Shown here: positions 27,301 to 38,057 of the stretch, piece by piece
Position numbering within the stretch: position 1 is the first letter of the stretch
Layout: every line of letters begins with the position of its first letter
Source of the DNA: Crambe crambe
Lineage: Eukaryota; Porifera; Demospongiae; Poecilosclerida; Crambeidae
Reading direction: 5' to 3'
Length of the DNA: 64,000 nucleotides
NCBI GenBank assembly: GCA_963924555.1
Contig: OZ004584.1
Coordinates: 3,099,001-3,163,000 of the forward strand
Notes under the pieces: model-generated
Seen by the model: the letters and a program-made list of their open reading frames with translations, nothing else
Told to the model about the DNA's origin: nothing
Database searches by the model: none
Made by a program: the position numbers and the translations under genes

Positions 27301-30300
27301 ATTCAGTGTGTGCATGTGTGATCTAGATCGACTCCACTTGCATACGTGTGGCTTGCTAGCTATGAACCATGGTAGCTATGCATTGCATTGCATACCATTT
27401 ATGGATGTACTTGTATAATTTATCTTCAGGGTTGTAGGTGTTTCTGAATCAGTCAAAACATTATTTTGCCCTATAGCTATTGAATAGATCTCCATCTTTC
27501 ATGGAAGTGTGAATATCTTGTAACAATATTATGTAAAGCTAGGCTTATTTTAATTCTGTAGGTTGATCTTGCCGTTATTGGGAGCTCGATGCTCAGTATA
27601 ATGGATCGTCTTGCACTGCAAATCTTCCCAGATCGAGGCAACATATCAAGAGGAAATATTGGTGAGCTGGCATCACAAAATTTGACCAAGCAAGCAACAC
27701 TAAAATATGCTCAATGACATGATTATTCAATTCTAGTTCTACAGACAAATCGGCTAATGCCTAGAACAGATTTAAGTTCATCATTGCTCATCACATCCAT
27801 CAATTCCTCCAACTTTCAAGAGAGCATGTCTCCTGAGATGTCTCTGCATACACCATTGGAATCTGTTCGAGCATTTGCTGTTGGGAGTCAAAAAATGAGT
27901 GGTGTGAAGATAGCTGCATTCGTTTACTACAATGTGGAGGATCTATTTCCAAGTAGTCTGCCAGGAGAAAATGAGTGAGTGAATACCACCATGCAGTGGT
28001 GCAGAGAATAAGAAATAATTCTTTCTTTGATATTGCTTTATAGCAACAGCAGTAAGTTGGCATCTGGTATTGTGTCCACTGCTTTAAAATGTGGGAATGA
28101 TAAATGTCCCTCTGAGAACTTGGAGCTACAAACACCTGTCAGGGTACACTTGGAGCATTCAGACGCGATCAAGGTGGTTGATGTGTGTATTAAAACTATT
28201 GCAGAGTTAGTTATTAACACTTTCTATTGAACAGGAAGACTTGGAAAATGATGATACTATTGAATTAACTTGTGTATTCTGGAAGTTTTTGAATGGAAGG
28301 AGGTATATACAGAATCTTTGCAACTCAAATTTTTGTGATAGAGCTATACTGCTGTGGTCCAGGCCTATTATTCCACTCTGCTACTACTTTCAAATAAGGA
28401 ACGGTCTTGGGTCTTCAGTCTTCAAGCTCTGTTGCAAAGATTCTGCAAAACCATGTAGCTAGCTAGCTACTAGCCATGAAATAAAATTACTGATTAGCAT
28501 GTGTACTAATATTCTTCTAATCAGGGATTTCCAATTTATCCAGCTAATAATGACCTATGTATAGCTAAAAATTAGCATTAAATTTTTACGATCTTCTTTA
28601 GTTTACAGGATTCTAACGTCTTCAGTGTGGGGGAGTGGTCCACTCGGGGGTGTCACAAGAACTATGACCTCTCTAATACCTCAGTAACAGTGTGTGAATG
28701 CAATCACCTTACCCATTTTGCCATCCTGTTGAGTCCAACGCCTCTAAACTTCTCTCGAACTGTTACCTTATCGCTGAATATCATCAGTTATGTGGGTGTG
28801 TCAGTTTCAGTCATTGCTATGACCCTCACCGTCATTACATTTGTGGCACTCAAGTAAGTTGTTATCTAATTACATTCATGATATTACTATAGCTACTGTG
28901 CGGCTAGCCCCATCAACAGTGACACTAGTCCTATATAATAGACCTTGGGTAAACTGGGCATGAACATTTGCCCCACAATACATATTTCACTAGTTACTCA
29001 TTTCAATGTACATTACTTTAGGTCACTTCGTAACTTACGCAGTTTCATCCATATAAACTTGTGCATCAACCTTGGGACAGCTCAGATCATCTTTGTAGTA
29101 GGTGGAGGTCAAACAGGACATGATCATGTTCCCGTCCACTGCAAGGTCATAGCTGTCTTCCTCCACTACTTTTTCCTCGTGTCTTTCATGTGGATGCTGA
29201 TGGAGGGTGTATTCTTGTATGTCATTCTTGTGAGAGTGTTTGATGAAAATAAGAAGCGATATGCTCTGCCATTTACCTTAGCCAGCTATGGTGTTCCACT
29301 GTTGTACCTAGGCTTCCTAGCCCTTCCCTTGGGCTTCGCCCTGCCAACACAACCCAATTATGGATACAACAGAGCGTAAGAAAGTACCCAAATGCTATGT
29401 AACCCAGTGGCGGATGTAGGGAGTTTCCAATGAAACTAAAAATGGGTGTGGCTATGCGGAGTGGTACTGGTAGAGTGAGACAAGAAGTAACCCTTTAGAA
29501 AATCCTGGATCCGCCACTGTATGTCTAACAGTCCGTAAGTAGCTAGATATGTAGCAGTTAGACTATCTCTAGCTATACCAAATTTCCAGACCATGGGCAC
29601 TAATTGTCATGAGTTATGGTGGGGGATTGGTGGCTACAATCTCCTATATATTACAGGTGTTTCTTAAACCCATCAACCCACTTCATCTGGGCTTTTACTG
29701 CCCCAGTAATCGTGATCTTCACACTGAATTTTGGATTCTTTGGAATGGCAGCGATCATCATGTGGCAACATAAGAAGAAAAGAACTGATAGCATGAGCAA
29801 GAAAGATATCAAGTATGTCATTTACGTAGCCATACTAAATTATTTATTACTGTAAAGTTATATTATAGAAACTAGAAAGCCTATTATGAATCTCCATACC
29901 GGGAATAATTTTGATGGTGTTCTGTAATTCGCTCATGTTGAAAAAAAATTGTGTAATGAATGTTCATGTTAAATTAATGTCATACAATAAGGTCTAATAC
30001 TAAGTATACATTTGGTTGTAAATAATATTCATACAGGAACACCTGTACAAAAAATATTTTAACAACTAAAAATTACGGTTTGCACTTCAATTTTGTGAAA
30101 TCATGAAAATTCTATATGCCCCCCAAAATTTTTATGCTGTAAGGTATGCTGAAAAAATGGCTATGGAAACTCACTGGTTTATCATGCATTATTTTCTACT
30201 ATAGAAAGTGGCTGGTGGCTTTGTTGTCACTTGCAGTGATCATGGGGCTTACGTGGGTGTTAGGTTTGGCTGTGGTACAAGTGAAGGAACTGCTTGGTCT

Positions 30301-31133
30301 GGCCTACATCCAAACCATCTTAATGGCATTCCAAGGACTGTTCATATTCCTTATCTTTGTAGTCTTCCCCAAGAAAGTCAGAAAAGAGTACATCAAATGG
30401 TGGAGGGCAAAGGTCAAGAAGTCCCCCATGCTTCAAAAGTGCTTTGGTGGTAGTAAAAATCTTTCTTCTTCTTCAACATCAAAAAGAGCAGTAAGAACTG
30501 AAAGAGCTAGATACAGAATATGTGAAGGGTACAAGTTAAAATCAAAATGTTTGCACAATAAATTTTGCTTAAAGTTCGCACATTACTTGATGTGCATGTG
30601 ATTTAATTGCACGAATTTTAAACGTGTATTTTGCGAAATTTAATTTAGTACAAAACGGATCTTAACTTGTACCCTTCACATATAATGATATGCAGACGAA
30701 CATCTGCTAACTCTAGCCATGTTCCTAAACTATAACCAATCTTCAGAACCCCTATAATAATTATTCACAGAGCTAAGTATTATTGTCCTTAGCTATAGTA
30801 TCCCCTCCCCCTTCCTCACGACTCCCCTCCCTACTTGTACTACAGACCCTCTATTTATAATTACAGATATCAATGAAGTATATGGCTCGTCCAAATGGAA
30901 CCAATCCTCTCAAGGCAGTAGTAATTGAAAGTTCATCAAACAAAAAGAATGCACTAGAGTCAAAACACTCAGAGATGAAAATGGAGCAGTCATCAGAGGA
31001 TTTAGAGAAGACAGGAGAGATAAAATTAGATGATTCCACGACAAAGAATGCAAACTCTAATGCATCTCAGAAGGAAAGTTCATTGACAGAGAGTGCAATA
31101 CAATCAGCTTGGGAAGAGAAGGCCGAGGATTAA
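21322..31133 (+). CDS. Adhesion GPCR with reelin-like ectodomain, Thr-rich stalk, GAIN/GPS and 7TM
   Basis: Phase-consistent exons: about 24382-24650, 24862-24961, 25083-25510, 25769-26147, 26281-26319, 26377-26535, 26892-26945, 27562-27661, 27737-27974, 28044-28173, 28235-28302, 28602-28853, 29022-29375, 29657-29812, 30205-30490, 30867-31133. A likely signal-peptide exon (MYIFLLAVLTEIIAAPTSA) is at 21322-21438, but its link to the next exon is unresolved. The ectodomain shows reelin-subrepeat signatures (CMEFHLVQPEHGGGCCNCW; FRWLQTSRF...WSLDNVNI). A PLTTEPLTTE stalk and a GAIN region follow, then the GPS (W-STRGC...VCECNHLTHFAILL, expected cleavage HL/T). Seven membrane segments hold the conserved extracellular cysteines (HCKVIAVF; CFLNPS). 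The Ser/Lys-rich tail is cytosolic. Ligand and G protein unknown. The 7TM/GPS part is firm; the reelin label is pattern-based. Confidence 0.87.
21443..21560. repeat. GGGGCCCC-rich block, left flank of the satellite
   Basis: Repeated ATGGGGCCCCCC and TGAAATGGGGCCC motifs. An inverse relative of this block closes the repeat region at about 24287-24375 (GGGGCCCCATTTCACTA), so the two may be terminal parts of one element bracketing the satellite and LINE remnant. Confidence 0.6.
22420..22690 (-). mobile_element. Non-LTR retrotransposon reverse transcriptase 3' remnant
   Basis: Minus-strand frames read YICFSTNATREALNNKLE, then HFYFSRISWLWNSMPQVNLE, then after a frameshift NNFNQARLCTYHICCPCSTC. 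The RLWNSLP-type motif and the CTYH-x2-CPC-x2-C tail are typical of the C-terminus of LINE-type reverse transcriptases. Frame-broken and truncated, so inactive. It lies between the putative GPCR signal exon and the next exon. Confidence 0.75.
22846..24260. repeat. Satellite array of ~22 units with a 3-unit higher-order pattern
   Basis: The full unit is about 70 bp (GCTTTTATTTTGCTAGGAAGC, TTGGAAAATTGAGGGAGCC, CCATATCACTGACTGGTCCC, TATAGCAAA). CCCATATCACTGA-type cores occur 22 times. Short units lack GGAAGCTTGG or the CTAG block. A long-short-short set recurs three times (near 23451, 23632 and 23878), a higher-order repeat. It lies in an apparent GPCR intron. Confidence 0.95.
29405..29519. mobile_element. 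MITE family 3, short copy
   Basis: CAGTGGCGGATGTAGGG at the left and CCTGGATCCGCCACTG at the right, 115 bp, in the GPCR intron between the TM4 and TM5 exons. A deletion derivative of the type at 18069-18528. Confidence 0.85.
30521..30680. mobile_element. 160-bp MITE with 19-bp perfect TIR
   Basis: TGTGAAGGGTACAAGTTAA at 30521-30539 is matched exactly by its reverse complement at 30662-30680. It starts 30 bases after the donor of the TM6-TM7 exon, so read-through of that donor would add MITE-encoded residues. Confidence 0.85.
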
Positions 31134-31322
31134 TACCACAGAGAACCATAATACAGATTATTAATTTTTCATGTACGTACATATCTGCACCTATCGCTTT
31201 GTCCCATCTGTTGTTTGTCATAATTGTAATGCTAGCTTTGCCAGTTTTATATATAACTTGATGTCATCCCTTTGGGCAACCACTGTTTTTTGTTTTCTTT
31301 AATTGGGTGTGTGTGCATGTGC

Positions 31323-31355
<33 letters not shown>

Positions 31356-31449
31356 GGGGGCCCTCTCCCCTTGCCCTCACCTTAAAAAAGATAGCAGTCA
31401 CTCTGATGTTCAGTCCGAATATAGTTCTGCCAATGATGCATGGCATTTC
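31134..31449. other. 3' flank of the adhesion GPCR
   Basis: Probable 3' UTR and spacer, with a GTGTGT tract running into a poly-G run (31340-31360). No gene seen. Confidence 0.5.
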
Positions 31450-33500
31450 CCCATTTCGCTTAGCAGTGCATGCATGGAGTAGCTACATACTGAAAATAGA
31501 TGTGCCAAGCATGCGGTGTACAATTCTAAAAAAACCTCACTTCATAGCTATAAAAAAATAATCAAGATAAATAAGAGCTTACATTAAACCTGTTATAATA
31601 TATAATATTCCAGTCATTTGAATACCGTGATGACTCCTCTGATGGCTTGTCTATCAAGATTCACAAAACACAATTGGTGCAGAAAGCCTGAAAAAACAAT
31701 GGTAATTATTGTAACTTTCTCTACTTTTACTACAGCCTAAAGCTTTGCTTATTTTTCTCAGCTAACATGATAAAAATTCAATAGAATTAGTTCTCATAAA
31801 ATTAGCTTATGAAACAAACCACCAACGTTTTGACCAGAATACTCTAGCCTTCATCAGGGTGATACTAAAAATGCACACAGAAACGACCTTATATTTACGC
31901 TTGTTATCTTGACAACGCACATTCATATGCCTATGGATATTATGTTATAGCGTGCCATTGCCCGGAGTTATAAAACACTATTTCCTTTAAGGTTTTAAGC
32001 GTAGAAACCCAGCAACCTTGAAGTTCTAGACCTACATCCCTATTAAAACGCTGTTTTTCTGAAGTTAAACTAATGTGAAGCGCTTCTTTTAGAAGCAGCT
32101 CCTTCCTAGTCTAGCTTGATCTACAACTGAAGCTTCCTTCCATAATATAGGATGATGACTACTCCAGGCATGATCAGCAACTGCAGACTTTTCTTGTTCT
32201 CCTCATAGGCAAGCTTCCTTATGCTCCTTCAATCTAGTTTCCAGCCTTAAATAATAATTCCATATGTTAAAGGCCTTAGTGAAGACATTAGGAGGGTTTG
32301 CAGAAAATTTGATATTAAGGTTGTTTTTAGATCAGGGGTTAGTTTGAGATCCAAACTTTCTAAAGGTTGCCATCTGATCAAAATTCTAATGTTGTTTACA
32401 GGGTACCTTGTAGTTGTGGAAAATTTTACATTGGTGGAACGGTGAGAAGGCTGGAAACTAGATTGAAGGAGCATAAGGAAGCTTGCCTACGAGGAGAACA
32501 AGAAGAGTCTGCAGTTGCTGATCATGCCTGGAGTAGTCATACATTCCTCCACCAATATAATCTGCAACATTTTCTTCGAATGTGAAACTTCCTTCTCTGA
32601 ACTCTGCCATAGAATGATTCAATGAAATGGCCCCACCTATAAAAGCTTTGTTATTTTGAAAAGTTTAGAGAGCCTTCTGCTGTAATGTTCGAAACAGTTA
32701 TTCCAATAGCTCCTCCATCATCCTATATTATGGAAGGAAGCTTCAGTTGTAGATCAAGCTAGGACTAGGAAGGAGCTGCTTCTAAAAGAATTAAGCGCTT
32801 CACATTAGTTAACTTCAGAAGAACAGCGTTTTAATAGGGATGTAGGCCTTTAAGGAAATAGTGTTTTATAACTCCAGGCAATGGCACGCTATAACATATC
32901 CATAAGCGTATGCATATGCGTTGTCAAGATAACAAGCGTAATTGTATAAAGTCGTTTCTGTGTGCATTTTTAGTATCACCCTAATGAAGGCTAGAGTATT
33001 CTGGTCGAAACGTTGGTGGTTTGTTTCATAAGCTAATTTTATGAGAACTAATTCTATTGAAGCCTAAAGCTTGTTGCCTTTCAGCTGCATCATCCTTTGT
33101 GTGAAATTTCAGATCAGCTATAGGCTATTGCACGTGCATCTCCACGATATGTATTGCTATACTCCTAGAACACTCATGTTATTTTTAAGCCATACAGTGT
33201 TGAATACGCCATTTTGTTCTGCTCTTATGTGTATAGCTTATAGTTTTTATGCGGATAAGGCTACAATCATGAATTTTAGAATTTTGTAATTCGTTTGATC
33301 CATGATTGCATGTGAGGACCACATGGCGGTATGATGGTATTTATGGGGTTGTCCATGCATATCATGCACTTCTTTTCTACTGGCTGTGCATGGACCGACG
33401 AGCCTCCACTAGCACGTTACGCATTTGGTTAGAGCAAGCTACTTCAAAGGGAACCTGAAAGTTCATTGAATCATTGTGCATGGGGCATGCAAGCAGTTAT
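31450..33500 (-). pseudogene. Decayed duplicate of the 3' end of the FHA-ankyrin-RING gene
   Basis: 31613-31700 matches the last exon of the gene at 39845-58608 (AFCTNCV on the minus strand) but has a short deletion and a stop right after it. 33305-33472 matches its penultimate RING exon with an internal deletion that removes part of the linker. Surrounding non-coding sequence (31455-31610 and 33063-33300) also matches 39690-39840 and 40361-40680. A Penelope-like element separates the two exon relics. Confidence 0.8.
31747..33059 (+). mobile_element. Penelope-like retroelement fragment with inverted arms and GIY-YIG domain
   Basis: The ends are long inverted copies: about 31780-32215 and 32660-33057 share GAATTAGTTCTCATAAAATT, CCACCAACGTTT and GCCATTGCC blocks in opposite order. 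Between them 32367-32585 codes VVYRVPCSCGKFYIGGT, RLETRLKEHKEAC and SAVADHAW, the GIY-YIG endonuclease signature found in Penelope-like elements. No reverse transcriptase remains. The flanks AGCCTAAAGCTT (31734 and 33060) look like a 12-base target duplication. Confidence 0.75.
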
Positions 33501-33775
33501 TAAAAAAATGTAGCTATTATGAAACTGATTGACTCCATGATATGGGTGGGGTACATCACTTAGCCCCTAAATTATCTAAAGGCAGGTTTTGCCTTTTTTC
33601 TTACTAGGAAATCCAATTTCAACTCATTTCTTGTCGAAATAAAAGCTACCTCATAGGAGGCAGAAGGTGGGGGCTGGAGGGGCTAGAGCCCCCCCCCCCC
33701 CCCCCCCCCCCCCAATATTCAGAAGGTGGGAACTGAGCCCCCTCAAAAATGATGGATTATGACATCATGTTCTTT

Positions 33776-33811
<36 letters not shown>

Positions 33812-34198
33812 TGTTTGTTAGCTTAAAAGTAGTTAGCTAGCTAACAAGCTATAATATTCAGTGGGAATTGAGACATCACCCTAGAACCTCAGAGAATGCA
33901 CCAGATCCAATCCAATGAGGCTTAAAATCCAAAATTTTCCTTGGGGAGCATACCCCCAGACCCCCCTAGATGGCACGCTTTGTGTGCTAGTGTGGTCACA
34001 CTTTTGTTACACTTACACTCAGCCCCCCCACCCAAAATAGATGACCTTCCTTCCCCTATGTACCTATAAACTAGTGTAAAAGCTAAAATGTGAAAATTAT
34101 AACACCCTTGAAAATGCAATAGCACCCCAGTCTCACTCTTGGGGTCTGCCACTGTGCATAAGTACCAAGTCCACATTTGATAAAATGGTTTGTCTACT
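33501..34198. other. Intergenic with low-complexity runs
   Basis: Holds a poly-C run (33690-33713) and a (GTT)n tract (33775-33811). Parts (33530-33580; 34056-34105) resemble sequence at 41065-41110 and 42105-42150 in introns of the FHA-ankyrin-RING gene. No gene seen. Confidence 0.5.
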
Positions 34199-34610
34199 AT
34201 GACAGGGTTCAACCCGTATATGTAATCCCTATTCGTTCATTATCAAAACTATTTAAGAATGCTACAAGTATATATCATCATGCGATGGCTGTGTGACAAG
34301 TATATCATGATGACTGCCTTTGTCCAGTGTACATATCACAGCAATTAAAAAGAGGATGTTTTTATTTATTTTTGCCACTTGGAGGGCTGCTAACAAAAAA
34401 CAGTCATAATATAGAGTCACATTCAATATCCATGTCATTATCTCATTCTCTGGCTCATTTCATCATGAAAGTTTTGAAATTTATGCGGGTAACAGGATGA
34501 AAATTAATTTTCTCTCTGTAGGTCAGTGGTAAAAGTGGATCACTGCCTCAAGTCAAGCATTCTTGGAGCAATAGGCAGTTAAAGTTGCATGCTCCCTTTA
34601 ACACCATACA
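34199..34610. repeat. Inverted copy of the segment at 42520-43022
   Basis: Blocks such as CACTGCCTCAAGTCAAG, CATTATCTCATTCTCTGGCTC, ATTTCATCATGAAAG and GAGGGCTGCTAACAAA appear reverse-complemented at 42520-42840. TGACAGGGTTCAACCC...TAATCCCTATT matches 42985-43020 inverted. About 8 kb apart; imperfect. Confidence 0.7.
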
Positions 34611-34639
34611 GGGAAATGATATCATTTTTAGGATTGCCG

Positions 34640-35640
34640 CTTGTAACGAATTTACTCCTTCCAGGTATACTCTGAAGTTCCTCACTCCTTTCACCATGGC
34701 TAGACCTTCTTTCTTCATAGGTGAGTACTTCTTTTCTCTGGGTAGCTAGGAGTTTTCGTGATCCATAACTTATAAGCTCTTCTCCTAGGTCATCCTGTTG
34801 GCTGAGGATGTAGCCAATTGCTCCATTGCGGAATTGTCTTGGTTATTGAGGTATCTGGTTACAGCCTCATTTACGTAGGTTCTCGTACATTGCACAGTTC
34901 AGGTTTCTCATCTGGACCTCTAGCCATTTCAGAAGCTTATGTAAGGTGAGTTCCATTAACATTGTTGTTTGAGGATCCTTGCCACTGGCTTTTATCCACC
35001 TTTAAAACCATTGCATCCATGAGTCTGGAATCGAACTTGAATACTCTTTTACAGTAAGTTTCTATTTTGACCTGGTACTCTACTAAAAGCATTTTCTTGA
35101 CTGTGTTGTATTCCTTCTGATCTGCTGCTGACATCTTTGAGAAAGCCAACATTCCTTTTCCTGATAGTACATTCCTCAAATGGGTTGTCCATTTATCTGC
35201 TGGCCACTCTTCTCCATTGACTGTAGCTTCAAAAGTGTTCAGGAATGCTTCTATATCATCTGTGCCTTCTATAAACTTGTGGAGTTTGACTCTTGGTTTC
35301 CTGATTTCGTCTGCATTCTGTGTGACATTCTCCATGATGAGCAATTTGTTTCTGCCCTTTCAAACTCTCTGGCGTATTCAGAGTGTATTCTCTCCTCTCC
35401 TTTTTGCTGTTCTTGGCATAGCTTTTCCTCTCTTTGTCGTTGTTCTTGCTGTTGGTGTAGCCTTTCCTCTCTTCCTGCTCTCTTTCTTGCTGTTCTTGGT
35501 GTAGCCTTTCCTCTCTTTCTTGTTGTTCCAGCTGCCACCTTTCCTCTCCTTCTAGTTGATGCTTTTCCTCTTCCCGACATGCCTGTTCCTGGAGCTGCAA
35601 AATCTGCTGAGTTGTGCCCTTTCTTCTGATCTGTTCCTCA
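34640..35640 (-). mobile_element. Ty3/gypsy-type retrotransposon remnant (gag joined to RNase H region)
   Basis: Minus strand: a Glu/Gln-rich coiled-coil segment (35600-35350, split by frameshifts) leads into a gag-like region (35330-34990: KLHKFIEGTDDIEAFLNTF, MLLVEYQV). After a short gap this is followed by a pol relic (about 34830-34640) with GYILSQQDDLG, LISYGSRKLLATQRK and, in another frame, VKGVRNFRVYLEG, matching the RNase H region downstream of reverse transcriptase. Protease and reverse transcriptase are absent, so an internal deletion removed most of pol. No LTRs recognised. Inactive. Confidence 0.75.
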
Positions 35641-36209
35641 TCATCTGAAGGTTGGGTATCATTCTGGTCTCTGCATTGAGTACAGGATCAATGAAGTGTC
35701 AATGAATGAGTCTATGATCATCGTGATCTGTCTGACTGGTGAGTTGTGTTATATTTCAGGGTGTTCTCCTGACACCGCTCCAATATGGAAGCAATTGTGA
35801 AAATCTTATGGCCTCTTGGTAGCTCGAACAGATTTATAGCTATATTGAGATATCCAATGAAACTTACCAAATGTTGATAGCTAATATATCACATGTTATG
35901 TAGCTAGCTAATATAAATCACATCAATGCATCACATGTTCAGCAAACACATTCAACATGTAGCTATGATATCCTTGTCATGACCACTTTGCAGAACTATG
36001 ATGGTTGTTGAACTGGGACCATGCCCCTTGCCATCCAAGAGCAGGTCACCAGACTGCATTTCAAATGGCTAATGAAGTTGAGTTGGATTGGACTCTGAAC
36101 TGGCTGGTTCAAACTGCATGGACTGTTAACTGGTTGGACCCACATGATAGTCAAGGATAATATAGTATGTAGAAGCCTTACGTAGCTTGGTCATACAGAT
36201 CAATACTAT
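35641..36209. other. Spacer with a tiny fibrinogen-related relic
   Basis: 35990-36050 resembles the conserved CQFNNPPWFC coding segment of the neighbouring gene (GAACTATGATGGTTGTTGAACTGGG...GCCATCCAAGAG) but is too short and altered to be functional. The rest shows no gene. Confidence 0.5.
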
Positions 36210-36293
36210 CAGGGTTTCATCTAAGGAGGGGGGCGCAGGGGAAGCTTCCCCTCCAAACAGCTCAACTTCCCCCCCAAACTGACCCAGCTTCTC

Positions 36294-36330
<37 letters not shown>

Positions 36331-36477
36331 GATATTGTCAAAAGAAGTTCAAAAAATAGTAGGATCCAAGCAAGATGTATAAGCATTTTTGGCTTCACGC
36401 TCTATGTAGGAGGGCTCCCCCTTACCGCATGTTCTGTGAGCTTCCTCCACACGGTGAAATTCCTAGATGAAACCCTG
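36210..36477. mobile_element. MITE family 2 copy
   Basis: CAGGGTTTCATCTAAGG to CCTAGATGAAACCCTG, flanked by ACTAT direct repeats, with a long internal poly-C run (36294-36328). Confidence 0.9.
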
Positions 36478-36814
36478 ACTATGAGAGTTGATACAGGAGA
36501 ACTCTTCACCAGCTGTATTCGATTGAAAATGACCAGATGTGCTGCCAAGATCTAACACGGCCATGCGGCCATGAGTAATTAAGATGTATCACTTAATTTG
36601 AGCACCATGCATGGAACCATGGAAGTTAGTCCATGAGTGAAATTTAATCTTGAATATTGAATAGCAACCTCTGACATCACTTTAAGAACAGCTAGCTACT
36701 GAACTATAAAATAGCTATACTGGAACAAACAACTACATGTAGCTATTGAACTAGCTATAAAATGTATTGAAAATAACAACAACAAAAAACGCTCAATAAT
36801 CATTGTTATGACTA

Positions 36815-38057
36815 CTACTGTATGTAAAGCTCCAATAGCTGGATAGGTGTATCGTCAGCACCACCATAATTACAGATCCTGACCTCCAGGTCATCAGTGG
36901 TGGACTGGTTGAGAGTCTTACAGAACCATGGAGGGTTGTTGAACTGGCACCAGGTGCTGGAGGGACCACACCCCTGGCCATCCCAGAGAGGGTCAGTGGA
37001 GTGGAAAATACTTGGAATAACACGAGCATGATTTCCAGAGTCACAGAAGTAATCATTTCCAACAAAAGAAGTTGAATGTGTCCAGTTATTGCTGCTACTG
37101 CATGCACATACCCATTTTGTGTTAGAGAAGCCTTCTCCGAGAGCACTAGCAAAAGACCAGATATGTTGACGAGACCCCATACTGCCATGAGTCAGGGAGA
37201 CACCCTCAACATATGGTCCATCAATCTGAAAGAAGCTTTCAACAAGTCCAAAAAAGCCATCAGTGTTTCTATCTTGATAAGCTATTATACGTCCACACAC
37301 ACGGCTATAGTTCAGTCCAAAAGTGGAATAGAACACTGAATTGCATTCCCTTCTGCTATTTCACACTCTCCTACATGTCTTTATGGGAGAAATGATGGTT
37401 GTCCAGCTGCTGGGGCAGACCTGGTTGGGGTCTGACATATTGAGGAAGGCCACACGAGTCCACGTACTTGGTCCATCACAGCCACACTGCCTGTTGAAGT
37501 CACAGTACACACGCACAGCAAAGCCATTGGAGGACTTGATCCAGTAGTGACCTGATGGGGAGGAGGAATTCAACTGCAAGATATGGGAACAGGAAGCAGC
37601 AAGGTTCAACTGTAGTAGGATATCATCAATTCGCATTTCCAATGATCTTGAAACACTTGCTTGAAGCTCAACAGAGTTTTGAAGCTGCTCTATTCTTCTT
37701 TCATGTTTGGATATGCTACCATTCACTATAACTTCAAGTCCAGATATAGAATTCTGAAGCTGCATTATCATGTGCTCTCTTTCAAGCTTAGCACTCTGAT
37801 AGCTATAGTTGTGAAGAATTCCACACTGTAAGAGCCAAGCTAGCAAATGCTGCACTACTTACTAAGATGAATCCAACTAGTGCACACATGCATAACCGAC
37901 TAAAAATAAGTTTCTTCGACTTATCTTGGTGAGGAGTTGCTGATGCAGACACACTTACTGGTGCAATTTTCGATGGAATTTTGTAGCAGGGATTCTGGTC
38001 CAGGGACATAACAGGTTCCTTGAAATTTGGTATTTCGTAAGTTTGTTCCTCTTGCAT
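36815..38057 (-). pseudogene. Fibrinogen-related type II membrane protein with in-frame TGA
   Basis: Start ATG at 38057 (MQEEQTYEIPNFKEP). A cytosolic tail of about 50 residues precedes a membrane anchor (LCMCALVGFILVSSAAFASLALTVW). A coiled-coil stalk (REHMIMQLQNSISGLE; RRIEQLQNSVELQAS) and the fibrinogen-type domain follow: CSHILQLNSSSPSGHYWI, VYCDFNRQCGCDGPSTWTRV, YSRVCGRIIAY, CQFNNPPWFC. Two faults are visible. The anchor frame must shift to reach the stalk near 37820, either a 1-base indel or removal of a 37-base GTAAGT...TTACAG segment. A TGA at 37361-37363 then interrupts CRRV-NSRREC. A second in-frame TGA-for-Arg resembles the 8366 copy. Probably a young pseudogene; polymorphism or sequencing error are alternatives. 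Confidence 0.7.

Noticed and set aside
35180..35629. Plus-strand Cys/Phe-rich open frames
   Set aside because: They are antisense shadows of the minus-strand Glu/Gln-rich gag segment.
37361..37363. Selenocysteine at the in-frame TGA
   Set aside because: No SECIS-like structure was recognised downstream, the family position is not a Cys, and CGA-to-TGA decay explains it more simply.
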